Shown: in pieces, positions 16,735 through 24,652 of the stretch
Position numbering within the stretch: position 1 is the first letter of the stretch
Layout of the letters: each line of letters starts with the position of its first letter
Assembly (NCBI RefSeq): GCF_014303735.1
Contig: NZ_CP060296.1
Location: 310,001-374,000, forward strand
Source: Variovorax sp. PAMC28562
GTDB lineage: Bacteria > Pseudomonadota > Gammaproteobacteria > Burkholderiales > Burkholderiaceae_C
Direction of reading: 5' to 3'
Length of the DNA: 64,000 nt
The notes under the pieces: generated by a model
Databases searched by the model: none
Seen by the model: only the letters and a program-made list of their open reading frames with translations
What the model was told of the DNA's origin: nothing
Program-made: the position numbers and the translations under genes

Positions 16735-17193
16735 ATGACAAAGCCTACCGCCACACCCATGCCTGAGCAAGACATCTCACAGTACCTGGCCTATCTGCTG
16801 GCCTCCGCCAACCGGCGCATGCGCATCGGGCTGGCGCAGTCGATCGCTGCTGAAGAGGTGACAGAAGAGCACTGGCGCATCCTCCAGGTGCTCGCCGACG
16901 AGTACGGGCGCTCGATGGGTGATCTGGCGGAGACGGTGCTGCTCAACCACCCGGCGTTGACGAAGAACATAGACAAATTGGTGAGCCGGGGCTTGGTGCA
17001 GCGTGCGGCCGACGCATCGGACAGCCGTCGCGTGCTCGTCTACATCAGCGACCTCGGGCTCGAAACGGTGGCGCGCCTGAAGAAGAGCGTCGACGCGCAC
17101 CACGGTCAGCTGGAAGAGGCGCTGGGGCCGCGCAAGACCAGTCAGCTCAAGAAGCTGCTCGAAAGCTTCATCGAGGAGTGCGAGACGCACTGA
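16735..17193 (+). CDS. MarR-family transcriptional regulator
   Basis: A 152-residue winged-helix regulator. The recognition region MGDLAETVLLNHPALTKNID lies around residues 61-80 and the wing (DASDSRRVLVYIS) around 98-110, as expected for MarR. A downstream ATG at 16759 (MPEQDI) is an alternative start. It is divergent from the amide island and is the obvious candidate to bind the two related palindromes. Its last 26 bases overlap the 3' end of the convergent LysR gene. Confidence 0.85.
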   Translation: MTKPTATPMPEQDISQYLAYLLASANRRMRIGLAQSIAAEEVTEEHWRILQVLADEYGRSMGDLAETVLLNHPALTKNIDKLVSRGLVQRAADASDSRRVLVYISDLGLETVARLKKSVDAHHGQLEEALGPRKTSQLKKLLESFIEECETH

Positions 17194-18169
17194 GCCGGCC
17201 GGTGCGCTTGGGCTCCTGGCCTTGCCGGGCCGACTCGCGCAACAGCCCCACCATCGCATTGCAGGCGGCCGACGGCTCGGCTTCGCTGCGCAGCAGCAGC
17301 CCGACCGGTTCTTCGGTGCCGGATGTCTGGATGCGCAGCCGTGACAGCGTGCCGGCCTGCAGGTCGTCGTGGACAGCGCCTAGCGGCGTGATCCAGACCG
17401 CATCGGACTGCGCCACCAACGCGCGCGCCACCATCAGGTCCAGCGTCTCCAATGCGTTTGGTGGCACTGCGAGGCCGCGCGCGGAAAAGAAACTCTCGGT
17501 GCTGTGGCGCGGGATCGTGCCCTCGGCGAACAACACGAGCGGATAGGCGAGCACCGCCTGTACCGACGCTGCACGCCGGGCCAGCGGGTGCCCATTCCGT
17601 GCCACGAACACCAGCGGCTCGGCGTAGAGCAACTCGAAGCTCAAGCCCTTCATCAGCTGCGGATCGCTCATGCGGCCAGCGACGAGGTCGAGTTCTCCTG
17701 CGCGCAACGCGTCGAGCAGCACCGCGTTGGCAGCGCTCTTCACGGTCACCTGCAATGCTGGCCAATGGCTGCGCAGGCGGGCCAGCGCCAGCGGCAGCAG
17801 CGCGGGTGCCACGCTCGGCAGCGCGCCGATGCGCAACCGCTCTAGTCGGTCACCCGCAGTGGGCGCGATCGCCTGCGCGCTGGCGTCCACCGCCTCCAGC
17901 ACGCGCAGCGCGTGGCCGAGCAACTGCTCGCCCATCGGCGTCAGGCCCTGAACGCCGCGCCGACCGGCACTGCTGCGCTCGACCAGACGCGTGCCGGCAA
18001 GCGTCTCGAGCTCTGCCAATGTCTTCGAAATGGCCGGCTGGCTCAGCGCCAGTCGCTCCGCTGCCCGTGCCAAATGGCGCTCCTGCGCGATCGCGACGAA
18101 GCATCGCAAATGACGCAGTTGCACGTTGCGAGCGAAGGCCAGCGAGGAAAGAAGGGGGACGGTTTTCAA
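17168..18169 (-). CDS. pcaQ: LysR-family regulator, pca operon activator
   Basis: A LysR-type regulator of about 333 residues. The helix-turn-helix segment VQLRHLRCFVAIAQERHLARAAERLALSQPAISK and the C-terminal co-inducer domain match PcaQ, which activates pcaHG in response to beta-carboxy-cis,cis-muconate. It is divergent from pcaHG. The start is uncertain: a TTG at 18169 preceded by AAAGG is the longest form because a stop lies immediately upstream; a GTG at 18124 would place the start directly at the DNA-binding domain. The 3' end overlaps marR by 26 bases in convergent orientation. Confidence 0.8.
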   Translation of the reverse strand: MKTVPLLSSLAFARNVQLRHLRCFVAIAQERHLARAAERLALSQPAISKTLAELETLAGTRLVERSSAGRRGVQGLTPMGEQLLGHALRVLEAVDASAQAIAPTAGDRLERLRIGALPSVAPALLPLALARLRSHWPALQVTVKSAANAVLLDALRAGELDLVAGRMSDPQLMKGLSFELLYAEPLVFVARNGHPLARRAASVQAVLAYPLVLFAEGTIPRHSTESFFSARGLAVPPNALETLDLMVARALVAQSDAVWITPLGAVHDDLQAGTLSRLRIQTSGTEEPVGLLLRSEAEPSAACNAMVGLLRESARQGQEPKRTGRLSASRTPR

Positions 18170-18183
18170 TTACCTTTGATTAT
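18169..18183. promoter_or_regulatory. possible PcaQ binding site
   Basis: ATTACCTTTGATTAT is an interrupted inverted repeat just upstream of pcaQ and about 113 bases upstream of pcaH. Read on the minus strand it is ATAATCAAAGGTAAT, close to the PcaQ consensus as I recall it (ATAACC-N4-GGTTAA), though with a shorter spacer. It overlaps the pcaQ start if the TTG start is used, which would suit autoregulation. Confidence 0.35.
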
Positions 18184-18295
18184 CGAAAAAGACGGAATCT
18201 TCAATTTACATGATCGGAGGCGACTTCTAAAGTAAGGCCCGCCGTTGAAATACCGACGAGACATCCTCAAGAAATTCAGACTGGACACAAAAAAC

Positions 18296-19021
18296 ATGCT
18301 GGACCGAAACCCAAAGCCCCTGGCGACGCTCTCACCGCGCGACTGGGCCAGCCATCCCTCGTACATCTACCCGGGCTACAAGTCGACCTTGAAGCGCGGC
18401 CCGCAACAGCCGCTGATTCCACTCAAGGCATCGCTCGGCGAACTGCAGCAACCGGTCTACGGACACAACGCCATCGGCGAGTTCGACCACGACCTGACGC
18501 GCAACGCGCGCAAGAACGGCGAGCCGTTGGGCGAACGCATGATCCTGACCGGCCAGGTGCTCGACGAGCGTCGACGCCCGGTCGCCAACACGCTGGTCGA
18601 GCTGTGGCAGGCCAACGCGTCGGGCCGCTATGTGCACAAGGTCGACCAGCACGATGCGCCGCTCGATCCCAACTTTCTCGGTGCCGGGCGCTGCCTGACC
18701 GACAGCGAAGGCCGCTATCGGTTTCTGACCATCAAGCCAGGCGCCTATCCCTGGGGCAATCATCCCAACGCATGGCGCCCACAGCACATTCACTTGTCGC
18801 TGTTCGGCCAGCATTTTGCGAGCCGCCTGGTGACGCAGATGTACTTTCCCGGAGACCCGCTGATGCAGTACGACCCGATGATCACCGGCACGCCGGAGCG
18901 CTATCGCAACCGCTTGATCGCCGACTTCAGCCTCGACGTCACCCAAGAAGGCTACGCACTGGGCTACCAGTTCGACATCGTGCTGCGCGGCGCCGACGAA
19001 ACGCCGTTCGAAAACCGTTGA
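18296..19021 (+). CDS. pcaH: protocatechuate 3,4-dioxygenase beta subunit
   Basis: A 241-residue subunit that carries the non-heme Fe(III) and performs intradiol cleavage of protocatechuate to 3-carboxy-cis,cis-muconate. The four iron ligands are visible as Tyr112 (GRYVHK), Tyr151 (GAYPWG), His164 and His166 (QHIHLS). This is a constant offset of four from Tyr108, Tyr147, His160 and His162 of Pseudomonas putida. I chose the ATG at 18296; an upstream TTG at 18245 is less likely. It is followed by pcaG after 40 bases. Confidence 0.93.
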   Translation: MLDRNPKPLATLSPRDWASHPSYIYPGYKSTLKRGPQQPLIPLKASLGELQQPVYGHNAIGEFDHDLTRNARKNGEPLGERMILTGQVLDERRRPVANTLVELWQANASGRYVHKVDQHDAPLDPNFLGAGRCLTDSEGRYRFLTIKPGAYPWGNHPNAWRPQHIHLSLFGQHFASRLVTQMYFPGDPLMQYDPMITGTPERYRNRLIADFSLDVTQEGYALGYQFDIVLRGADETPFENR

Positions 19022-19061
19022 TGGTCCACCAGACAAAGACACCGACAAGGAGACTCGCACC

Positions 19062-19667
19062 ATGATGAGCGCACTGGAAGCCGACTTCGGCCAGACCCCT
19101 TCCCAAACCGTAGGCCCCTACTTCGCCTACGGCCTCACCGCCTCGCAATATGGCTACGACTTCGACCAGCCTTTTGACGCCGTGCTGGCGCTCGAAAACG
19201 CCAGAGGCGAGCGCATTCGGGTCGAAGGTCGCGTGATCGACGGCGACGGCAATGTGATCGGCGATGCGCTGGTCGAGATCAGCCAGCCCGATGGCGAAGG
19301 TCGCTATCCACAAACGGTCGACGACGCGCGAAGCTCGAGCTTTCGGGGATTCGGCCGCTGCGGCACGGGCACCGAAAGCGGCAATCGCTTCGTATTCCAT
19401 ACGGTGAAGCCCGGCGCCGAAACATTGGGCGAGGCACCGCACATCAACGTCATCGTGACGATGCGAGGGCTGTTGCTGCACACCTTCACGCGAATCTATT
19501 TCAGCGACGAAGCGGGTGCCAACGCGAATGACACCATGCTGCAAAGCGTACCCGCCGATCGCCGCGGCACGTTGATCGCGGAACGCGTGGCGCAAGACGG
19601 CGCGGTGCGATATCGCTTCGACATTCGTATGCAGGGCGATGGCGAAACGGTGTTCTTCGACGTCTGA
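19062..19667 (+). CDS. pcaG: protocatechuate 3,4-dioxygenase alpha subunit
   Basis: A 201-residue alpha subunit that pairs with PcaH. It begins with the intradiol-dioxygenase motif TPSQTVGPYFAYGL near residues 12-25 and lacks the iron ligands, as expected. AAGGAG precedes the start by about ten bases. The unit ends at a strong bidirectional terminator. No pcaB, pcaC or pcaD is in the window, so the middle steps must be encoded elsewhere. Confidence 0.93.
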   Translation: MMSALEADFGQTPSQTVGPYFAYGLTASQYGYDFDQPFDAVLALENARGERIRVEGRVIDGDGNVIGDALVEISQPDGEGRYPQTVDDARSSSFRGFGRCGTGTESGNRFVFHTVKPGAETLGEAPHINVIVTMRGLLLHTFTRIYFSDEAGANANDTMLQSVPADRRGTLIAERVAQDGAVRYRFDIRMQGDGETVFFDV

Positions 19668-19722
19668 ACCCGGTTTGCCGTGCAATGACGCGCCGCAAGA
19701 TCGCGTTGTGAGCTCGACCGTA

Positions 19723-19749
19723 AAAAAGCCCGCTGCGAGCGGGCTTTTT
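19723..19749. terminator. bidirectional intrinsic terminator after pcaHG
   Basis: A 12-base stem, AAAAAGCCCGCT/AGCGGGCTTTTT, with a GCG loop. It has an A-run before and a T-run after, so it can stop transcription from both pcaHG and the convergent cytochrome gene. Confidence 0.9.
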
Positions 19750-19792
19750 CAATGGTGCGGGGACGCCTGACCGGGCGTCTTCACCGGCATCT

Positions 19793-20476
19793 TCAATCAG
19801 ACCGGTGAATGAGCGACTCGGGCACCGTTTTCACTTCGCCCGGCAACGTGCTGATGTAGCTGGCCAGCACCTTAAGTTCAGCCACGCTATACCTCTTGGC
19901 TTGCCCGCCCATGATGGCGTTGGCACGGCCGACCATCGGATGGTTGTCGGCCTTGTACGCCTTGAGTGCGACGAAAAGATAGTCCGGATACTGGCCGGCC
20001 AGCTTGGGCACGGAGCCGTCGTTCGGCATGTTGAAGTTGGCGCCATGGCACTTGGTGCAGGCGTTCGCCGAATCCCGCGCGATGAGTGCTTCGACTTCCT
20101 TGCTGGGCGCCTTGGCCAACGCAGCCGGCGGCGCGGCGCCTTCTTTCAGGCCGAGCTGGCTGTAGTACGCAGCGAGGTCGACGATGTCTTGCGGGGCGAG
20201 GGTATCGGCGATGGCACGCATCGTCGGGTGCTTGCGATCGCCGCCCTTGTACGCAGTGAGTGCCGACACGATGTAGGTGGCGCTTTGGCCCGCAATCATC
20301 GGCACCTTGTGGATCTCGGGGAAGCTCGCCTGGTACCCGACGATGCCGTGGCAACCCACGCACATGGCAATCTTTTTGGAGCCGTCTTTTGCGTTGCCGG
20401 TGAGCGTTTGGGACTGGGCCGAAAACGTCACGCAAGCGACAGCGAAGGCAAATATCGTGGTCAACAACTTGTTCAT
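19793..20476 (-). CDS. diheme cytochrome c (c4-like)
   Basis: A 227-residue exported protein with a Sec signal peptide of about 22 residues (cleavage near AQS-Q). Two heme c attachment sites are visible: CVGCH at 39-43 and CTKCH at 140-144. Each sits in its own cytochrome domain, as in cytochrome c4. It is probably a periplasmic electron carrier to a terminal oxidase. It is convergent with pcaG and shares the terminator. Confidence 0.85.
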   Translation of the reverse strand: MNKLLTTIFAFAVACVTFSAQSQTLTGNAKDGSKKIAMCVGCHGIVGYQASFPEIHKVPMIAGQSATYIVSALTAYKGGDRKHPTMRAIADTLAPQDIVDLAAYYSQLGLKEGAAPPAALAKAPSKEVEALIARDSANACTKCHGANFNMPNDGSVPKLAGQYPDYLFVALKAYKADNHPMVGRANAIMGGQAKRYSVAELKVLASYISTLPGEVKTVPESLIHRSD

Positions 20477-20640
20477 TTTGCGCGCACAATCTCGTGGAAA
20501 TTTCGGTTTCTCTATCAGCTTTCGATTATATGCGGCGGCTCACGCGGCGGCTCTCAGCAGCCCCGTGCGGAATGCGCCTCACTGGCCGCATAGCGACTCG
20601 ACTGTCTTCTTTTATCCACCCTCCTGTTGCAGCTACATCC

Positions 20641-21495
20641 ATGAAATTCAAGGGTTCAGACAACTACGTTGCCACGCAAGACCTGATGCTGGCAGTCAAC
20701 GCCGCCATCACGCTCAAACGGCCCCTGCTCGTCAAGGGCGAACCCGGCACCGGCAAGACGATGCTGGCCGAAGAAGTGGCGCAAGCACTCGAACTGCCGC
20801 TGCTCCAATGGCACATCAAGTCGACCACCAAGGCGCAACAGGGTCTGTATGAATACGACGCCGTCAGCCGCCTTCGCGATTCGCAACTGGCAGACGTCGA
20901 CGGTGGCGAGCGCGTCAAGAACATACACAACTACATCCTGAAGGGCGTGTTGTGGCAAGCCTTCACGGCAGAAGAACCGGTGGCACTGCTGATCGACGAA
21001 ATCGACAAGGCCGACATCGAATTTCCGAACGACCTGCTGCGCGAAATCGACCGCATGGAGTTCTATTGCTACGAGACGCGCGAGCTCATTCGCGCCAAGC
21101 ACCGGCCGCTGGTGTTCATCACCTCGAACAACGAGAAAGAACTGCCCGACGCTTTTCTGCGCCGCTGCTTCTTCCACTACATCAAGTTTCCAGACGCCTC
21201 CACGATGAAGCAGATCGTCGACGTGCACTTCCCCGGTCTGAAGCAGGAATTGCTGACTGCTGCGATGAAGACGTTCTACGACGTGCGCAACTTGCCGGGC
21301 CTGAAGAAGAAGCCTTCGACCTCCGAGCTGCTCGACTGGCTCAAGCTGCTGGTGGCTGAAGACATTCCGCTCGAAGCGTTGCAGAGCAAGGAAGACAAGG
21401 TGGCAGTGCCGCCGCTGGTCGGCGCGCTGCTCAAGAACGAACAGGACGTGACGCTGTTCGAGAAGCTCGTCTTCATGCAGCGCAACAACCGCTGA
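20641..21495 (+). CDS. MoxR-family AAA+ ATPase
   Basis: A 284-residue AAA+ protein. Walker A is GEPGTGKT at 33-40 and Walker B is LLIDEID around 117-122; sensor 1 lies in VFITSNNEKELPDAFLRR. MoxR ATPases act as chaperones that mature enzyme complexes together with a VWA protein, and such a protein (CoxE-like) is encoded 0.9 kb downstream. The ATG at 20641 was chosen over longer upstream openings because conserved MoxR sequence begins there. Confidence 0.85.
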   Translation: MKFKGSDNYVATQDLMLAVNAAITLKRPLLVKGEPGTGKTMLAEEVAQALELPLLQWHIKSTTKAQQGLYEYDAVSRLRDSQLADVDGGERVKNIHNYILKGVLWQAFTAEEPVALLIDEIDKADIEFPNDLLREIDRMEFYCYETRELIRAKHRPLVFITSNNEKELPDAFLRRCFFHYIKFPDASTMKQIVDVHFPGLKQELLTAAMKTFYDVRNLPGLKKKPSTSELLDWLKLLVAEDIPLEALQSKEDKVAVPPLVGALLKNEQDVTLFEKLVFMQRNNR

Positions 21496-21499
21496 GGCC

Positions 21500-21745
21500 A
21501 TGGCTCAAACACCGCACCCGACGAGCCAGTTGCTCATTCTCGGCGTCGCGCAGGCGGTGCTGTTCGTCCTCGGCGGCTTGCTGGGTCGCTGGATCGGCAT
21601 TGCGTTCGGCATCGATGCCTTTGCCAGCGCCGGCTACAGCGCCCGCGAAATGATCGGCATCCTGCTCGTCGGCCTCGGTGCCGGTGGCGGGCTGCAGTTG
21701 GCGCGTGTCTGGTACGCGCGCCGGTATGGAAACCCCAGAGGCTGA
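21500..21745 (+). CDS. small two-helix membrane protein
   Basis: An 81-residue protein with two hydrophobic segments, around residues 11-37 and 49-66, and a basic C-terminus (WYARRYG). No family is recognised. It starts four bases after the MoxR stop and ends four bases before the acetyltransferase, so it is a member of the same operon. It may anchor part of the module, but that is only a suggestion from position. Confidence 0.6.
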   Translation: MAQTPHPTSQLLILGVAQAVLFVLGGLLGRWIGIAFGIDAFASAGYSAREMIGILLVGLGAGGGLQLARVWYARRYGNPRG

Positions 21746-21749
21746 ACAG

Positions 21750-22364
21750 ATGGCTTTCGTCGAACCGATCACTCTCTCGTCGCGCGGCATCGCCTTGGTG
21801 CCGCTGGCGCTCTCGCACGAAGTGGGCTTGGGCGCCGCAGCGGCCGATGGCGAGTTATGGAAATTGCGTATTACCTCGGTGCCCGAGCCGCAAGACACGC
21901 GCGGCTACATCGAGACCGCATTGCAGATGCGCGAGGCCGGCAATCGATTCGCCTTCGCTGTGACCGAACAGGCCACCGGCACCGTGCTTGGCAGTACCAG
22001 CTATCACGACATCCTGCCCGCAGTGAAACGCGTCGAGATCGGCTACACCTGGTATGCGAAGCGCTGCCAGCGCACGCACGTCAACACCACCTGCAAGCTG
22101 CTGATGCTGAGCCACGCGTTCGAGGTGCTCGGCTGCAACGTGGTCGGATGGCGCACCGACAACTTCAACCACGCGTCGCAGCGCGCCATCGAGCGGCTCG
22201 GCGCCCGCAAAGACGGCGTGATCCGCGGCCATGCGATGCGCCGCGACGGCACCATCCGCGACACGGTGATGTACAGCCTGCGCTCGGGCGAATGGCCGGA
22301 GGTCAAGGCGCAACTGCTCTATCTGCTCGACAAGCCACGTGCGCAAGCAAACGACAAGGAGTGA
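21750..22364 (+). CDS. GNAT-family N-acetyltransferase, RimJ/RimL-like
   Basis: A 204-residue acetyltransferase with the core VEIGYTWYAKRCQRTHVNTTCKLLML, the acetyl-CoA-binding region of RimJ/RimL-type GNATs, and NFNHASQRAIERLGARKDGVIR near the C-terminal third. AGAGG precedes the chosen ATG at 21750; the ATG at 21726 overlaps the preceding gene. It may acetylate a protein N-terminus or a small molecule. It lies between the two halves of the MoxR/VWA module. Confidence 0.75.
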   Translation: MAFVEPITLSSRGIALVPLALSHEVGLGAAAADGELWKLRITSVPEPQDTRGYIETALQMREAGNRFAFAVTEQATGTVLGSTSYHDILPAVKRVEIGYTWYAKRCQRTHVNTTCKLLMLSHAFEVLGCNVVGWRTDNFNHASQRAIERLGARKDGVIRGHAMRRDGTIRDTVMYSLRSGEWPEVKAQLLYLLDKPRAQANDKE

Positions 22365-22370
22365 TCCGCC

Positions 22371-23558
22371 ATGCTGATCGACTTTTTCTACACCCTGCGA
22401 TCGGCCAAGTTGCCGGTGTCGGTCAAGGAATACCTGGTGCTGCTCGAAGCGCTGAAGGCCGACGTGGTCGGACCCAACTCCGACGATGCTTTCGGCCTCG
22501 ATGACTTCTACTATCTGAGCCGCACTTCGCTGGTCAAGGACGAGAAGCACTACGACAAGTTCGATCGTGCCTTTGCCAGCTACTTCAAGGGCGTCGACAC
22601 GCTGACCGACTTCACCAAGGAAGTGCCACTCGACTGGCTTCGCAAAACGCTGGAGCGCGAGTTCACCGCCGAAGAAAAAGCCAAGATAGAAAAGATGGGC
22701 TGGGACGAGCTCATGGAAACATTGAAGAAGCGTTTCGAGGAGCAAAAGGAGCGGCACGAAGGCGGCAACAAGTGGATCGGCACCGGCGGCACATCGCCTT
22801 TCGGCAACGGCGGCTACAACCCGCAAGGCGTGCGCATCGGCGGTGCCGGCAAGAACAAGAGCGCGGTCAAGGTGTGGGATCAGCGCGCTTACAAGGACTA
22901 CGACGACAGCCAGGAACTGGGCACGCGCAACATCAAGATCGCGCTACGGCGCCTGCGCAAGTTCGCGCGCGAAGGTCATGAAGAAGAACTCGACCTCGAC
23001 CACACCATCCAGTCGACCGCAGCCAACGCCGGCTATCTCGACATCAAGATGCGGCCCGAGCGCCACAACAACGTCAAGGTGCTGTTGCTGATGGACGTGG
23101 GCGGCACCATGGACGAACATATCCAGCGCGTCGAAGAGCTGTTTTCAGCTGTCAAGACCGAGTTCAAGCACCTCGAGTTCTATTACTTCCACAACTGCGT
23201 CTACGACTTCATGTGGAAGAACAACAAGCGGCGCTTCTCGGAAAAGTTCGCTACGGTCGACATCCTGCGCAAGTACAACAAGGACTACAAGCTCATCTTC
23301 GTCGGCGACGCCACGATGAGCCCCTACGAGATCCTGCAGCCGGGCGGCAGCGTCGAATACAACAACGAAGAAGCGGGCGCCGAATGGATGGCGCGCCTGA
23401 CGCATGCTTTCCCCAAATTCGCCTGGATCAACCCGGAGCCCCAGGGTGTCTGGCAGTACCGCCAGAGCATCGCCGTGATGCAGCAGCTGGTGTCCAACCG
23501 CATGTATCCGCTCACGCTCAAGGGGCTGGAAGAGGCGATGCGCCTGCTTTCCAAATAA
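22371..23558 (+). CDS. VWA domain-containing protein, CoxE-like
   Basis: A 395-residue protein with a helical N-terminal part and a C-terminal von Willebrand factor A domain. The metal-site motif reads DVGGTMDE from residue 242, where a canonical MIDAS has DxSxS, so metal binding may be altered. It pairs with the MoxR ATPase upstream, as is common in proteobacteria. Its partner enzyme is unknown. Starts six bases after the acetyltransferase stop. Confidence 0.8.
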   Translation: MLIDFFYTLRSAKLPVSVKEYLVLLEALKADVVGPNSDDAFGLDDFYYLSRTSLVKDEKHYDKFDRAFASYFKGVDTLTDFTKEVPLDWLRKTLEREFTAEEKAKIEKMGWDELMETLKKRFEEQKERHEGGNKWIGTGGTSPFGNGGYNPQGVRIGGAGKNKSAVKVWDQRAYKDYDDSQELGTRNIKIALRRLRKFAREGHEEELDLDHTIQSTAANAGYLDIKMRPERHNNVKVLLLMDVGGTMDEHIQRVEELFSAVKTEFKHLEFYYFHNCVYDFMWKNNKRRFSEKFATVDILRKYNKDYKLIFVGDATMSPYEILQPGGSVEYNNEEAGAEWMARLTHAFPKFAWINPEPQGVWQYRQSIAVMQQLVSNRMYPLTLKGLEEAMRLLSK

Positions 23559-23572
23559 CGTCGACCAGAACA

Positions 23573-23586
23573 TTGATCCGGATCAA
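23573..23586. promoter_or_regulatory. perfect FNR/Anr-type box
   Basis: TTGATCCGGATCAA is an exact TTGAT-N4-ATCAA palindrome, the consensus site of FNR/Anr/Dnr regulators. It is centred 87 bases upstream of the oxygenase start. A weak -10-like TACATT at 23619-23624 would put the box near -50. No other copy was noticed in the window. Confidence 0.6.
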
Positions 23587-23666
23587 ACTGAAAATTTGAG
23601 CATTTCGCTACTTTCAGATACATTAATACAAACGTACACACATTCGACCCTTAAGCCCAACACATC

Positions 23667-24575
23667 ATGTCGATCAGCGTCCCGCCCGAAATCTTTACAT
23701 CGGCCACGGAGGCTGCGTCCATCGGACAGTTGGAGCGCGCTCCCGTCGCTAACACGGTAACCATCCGCGGCGTCCGGCTGCCATTGGATGAACTGGTCAA
23801 CTACAAGCTCTTCGAGCCGGAGCAGCGCCAGCGCTTTCGCGATGAGTTGCTGGTCGCAAAGCCTTTTCCGCATCTGGTGATCGAAGGCATCTTCAATCCG
23901 CGCCTGCTGGAGCTGGTGCTCGAAGAATTCGAAACGCTCACGACGGGCGGCTGGCTCGACGTCAAGAGCCGCTACGAATCGTTTCGCCGATCGGTGATCG
24001 GGGCTCGCCTCGGGCCGGCTTCCCAAATTTACTTCGACATCGTCAACTCGGGCTGGTTCACCGAATGGGTGTCGAGCATCACAGGCCGCCCGTACCTGCT
24101 GCCCGACCCGCAATTGCATGGCGGCGGCCTGCACGAGAGCCGCACCGGCGCCTCGTTCGCGATCCATCGCGATTTCGGACGCCACACCGAATCGGGGCTG
24201 GTCAACGAGATGGTGTTCATCACCTATCTCAACAAGGGATGGGAGCCGACCTGGGGCTCCGCGCTGGAGCTCTGGGACAAGAAGAAAAACGCCTGCATCA
24301 CCAAGGTGCAGCCGGAGTTCGGCCGCAGCGTTTTCATGCTGCACGGCAAGGCCAGCTACCACGGTCATACCGATCCACTGAACGCGCCCGACGGCCGGCC
24401 GCGGCGTTCGATCGCTGCCTACTACTACAGCAGCCCCGAGGCCGGCAAACCGAGTCGCGACATGCTCAACACGATCTTCATGGACCGTCGTCCCATCGAC
24501 AAGGCCCTCGCGGTGGCACGCGTGCTGACGCCGCCGATCGTCTGGTCGACCATCAAGAAGGTCACCGGCCGCTGA
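23667..24575 (+). CDS. 2-oxoglutarate/Fe(II)-dependent oxygenase family protein
   Basis: A 302-residue protein with the facial-triad pattern of 2OG-Fe(II) oxygenases: His167 and Asp169 in FAIHRDFGRH, a distal His at 232 or 234 in SYHGH, and a 2-oxoglutarate-binding Arg in RPRRSIAAYYYS. The fold resembles prolyl-4-hydroxylase-like members found with surface-polysaccharide or uncharacterised loci. The substrate is unknown. It is preceded by a perfect FNR-type box and followed by an intrinsic terminator, so it is a single-gene unit. Confidence 0.75.
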   Translation: MSISVPPEIFTSATEAASIGQLERAPVANTVTIRGVRLPLDELVNYKLFEPEQRQRFRDELLVAKPFPHLVIEGIFNPRLLELVLEEFETLTTGGWLDVKSRYESFRRSVIGARLGPASQIYFDIVNSGWFTEWVSSITGRPYLLPDPQLHGGGLHESRTGASFAIHRDFGRHTESGLVNEMVFITYLNKGWEPTWGSALELWDKKKNACITKVQPEFGRSVFMLHGKASYHGHTDPLNAPDGRPRRSIAAYYYSSPEAGKPSRDMLNTIFMDRRPIDKALAVARVLTPPIVWSTIKKVTGR

Positions 24576-24652
24576 CCACGCCGTTGCGCATGTGACCTTG
24601 CGGCGACGTGGGGCATATCGGGCGGGCTGACCTTGCTGTCAGAATCAACCCG

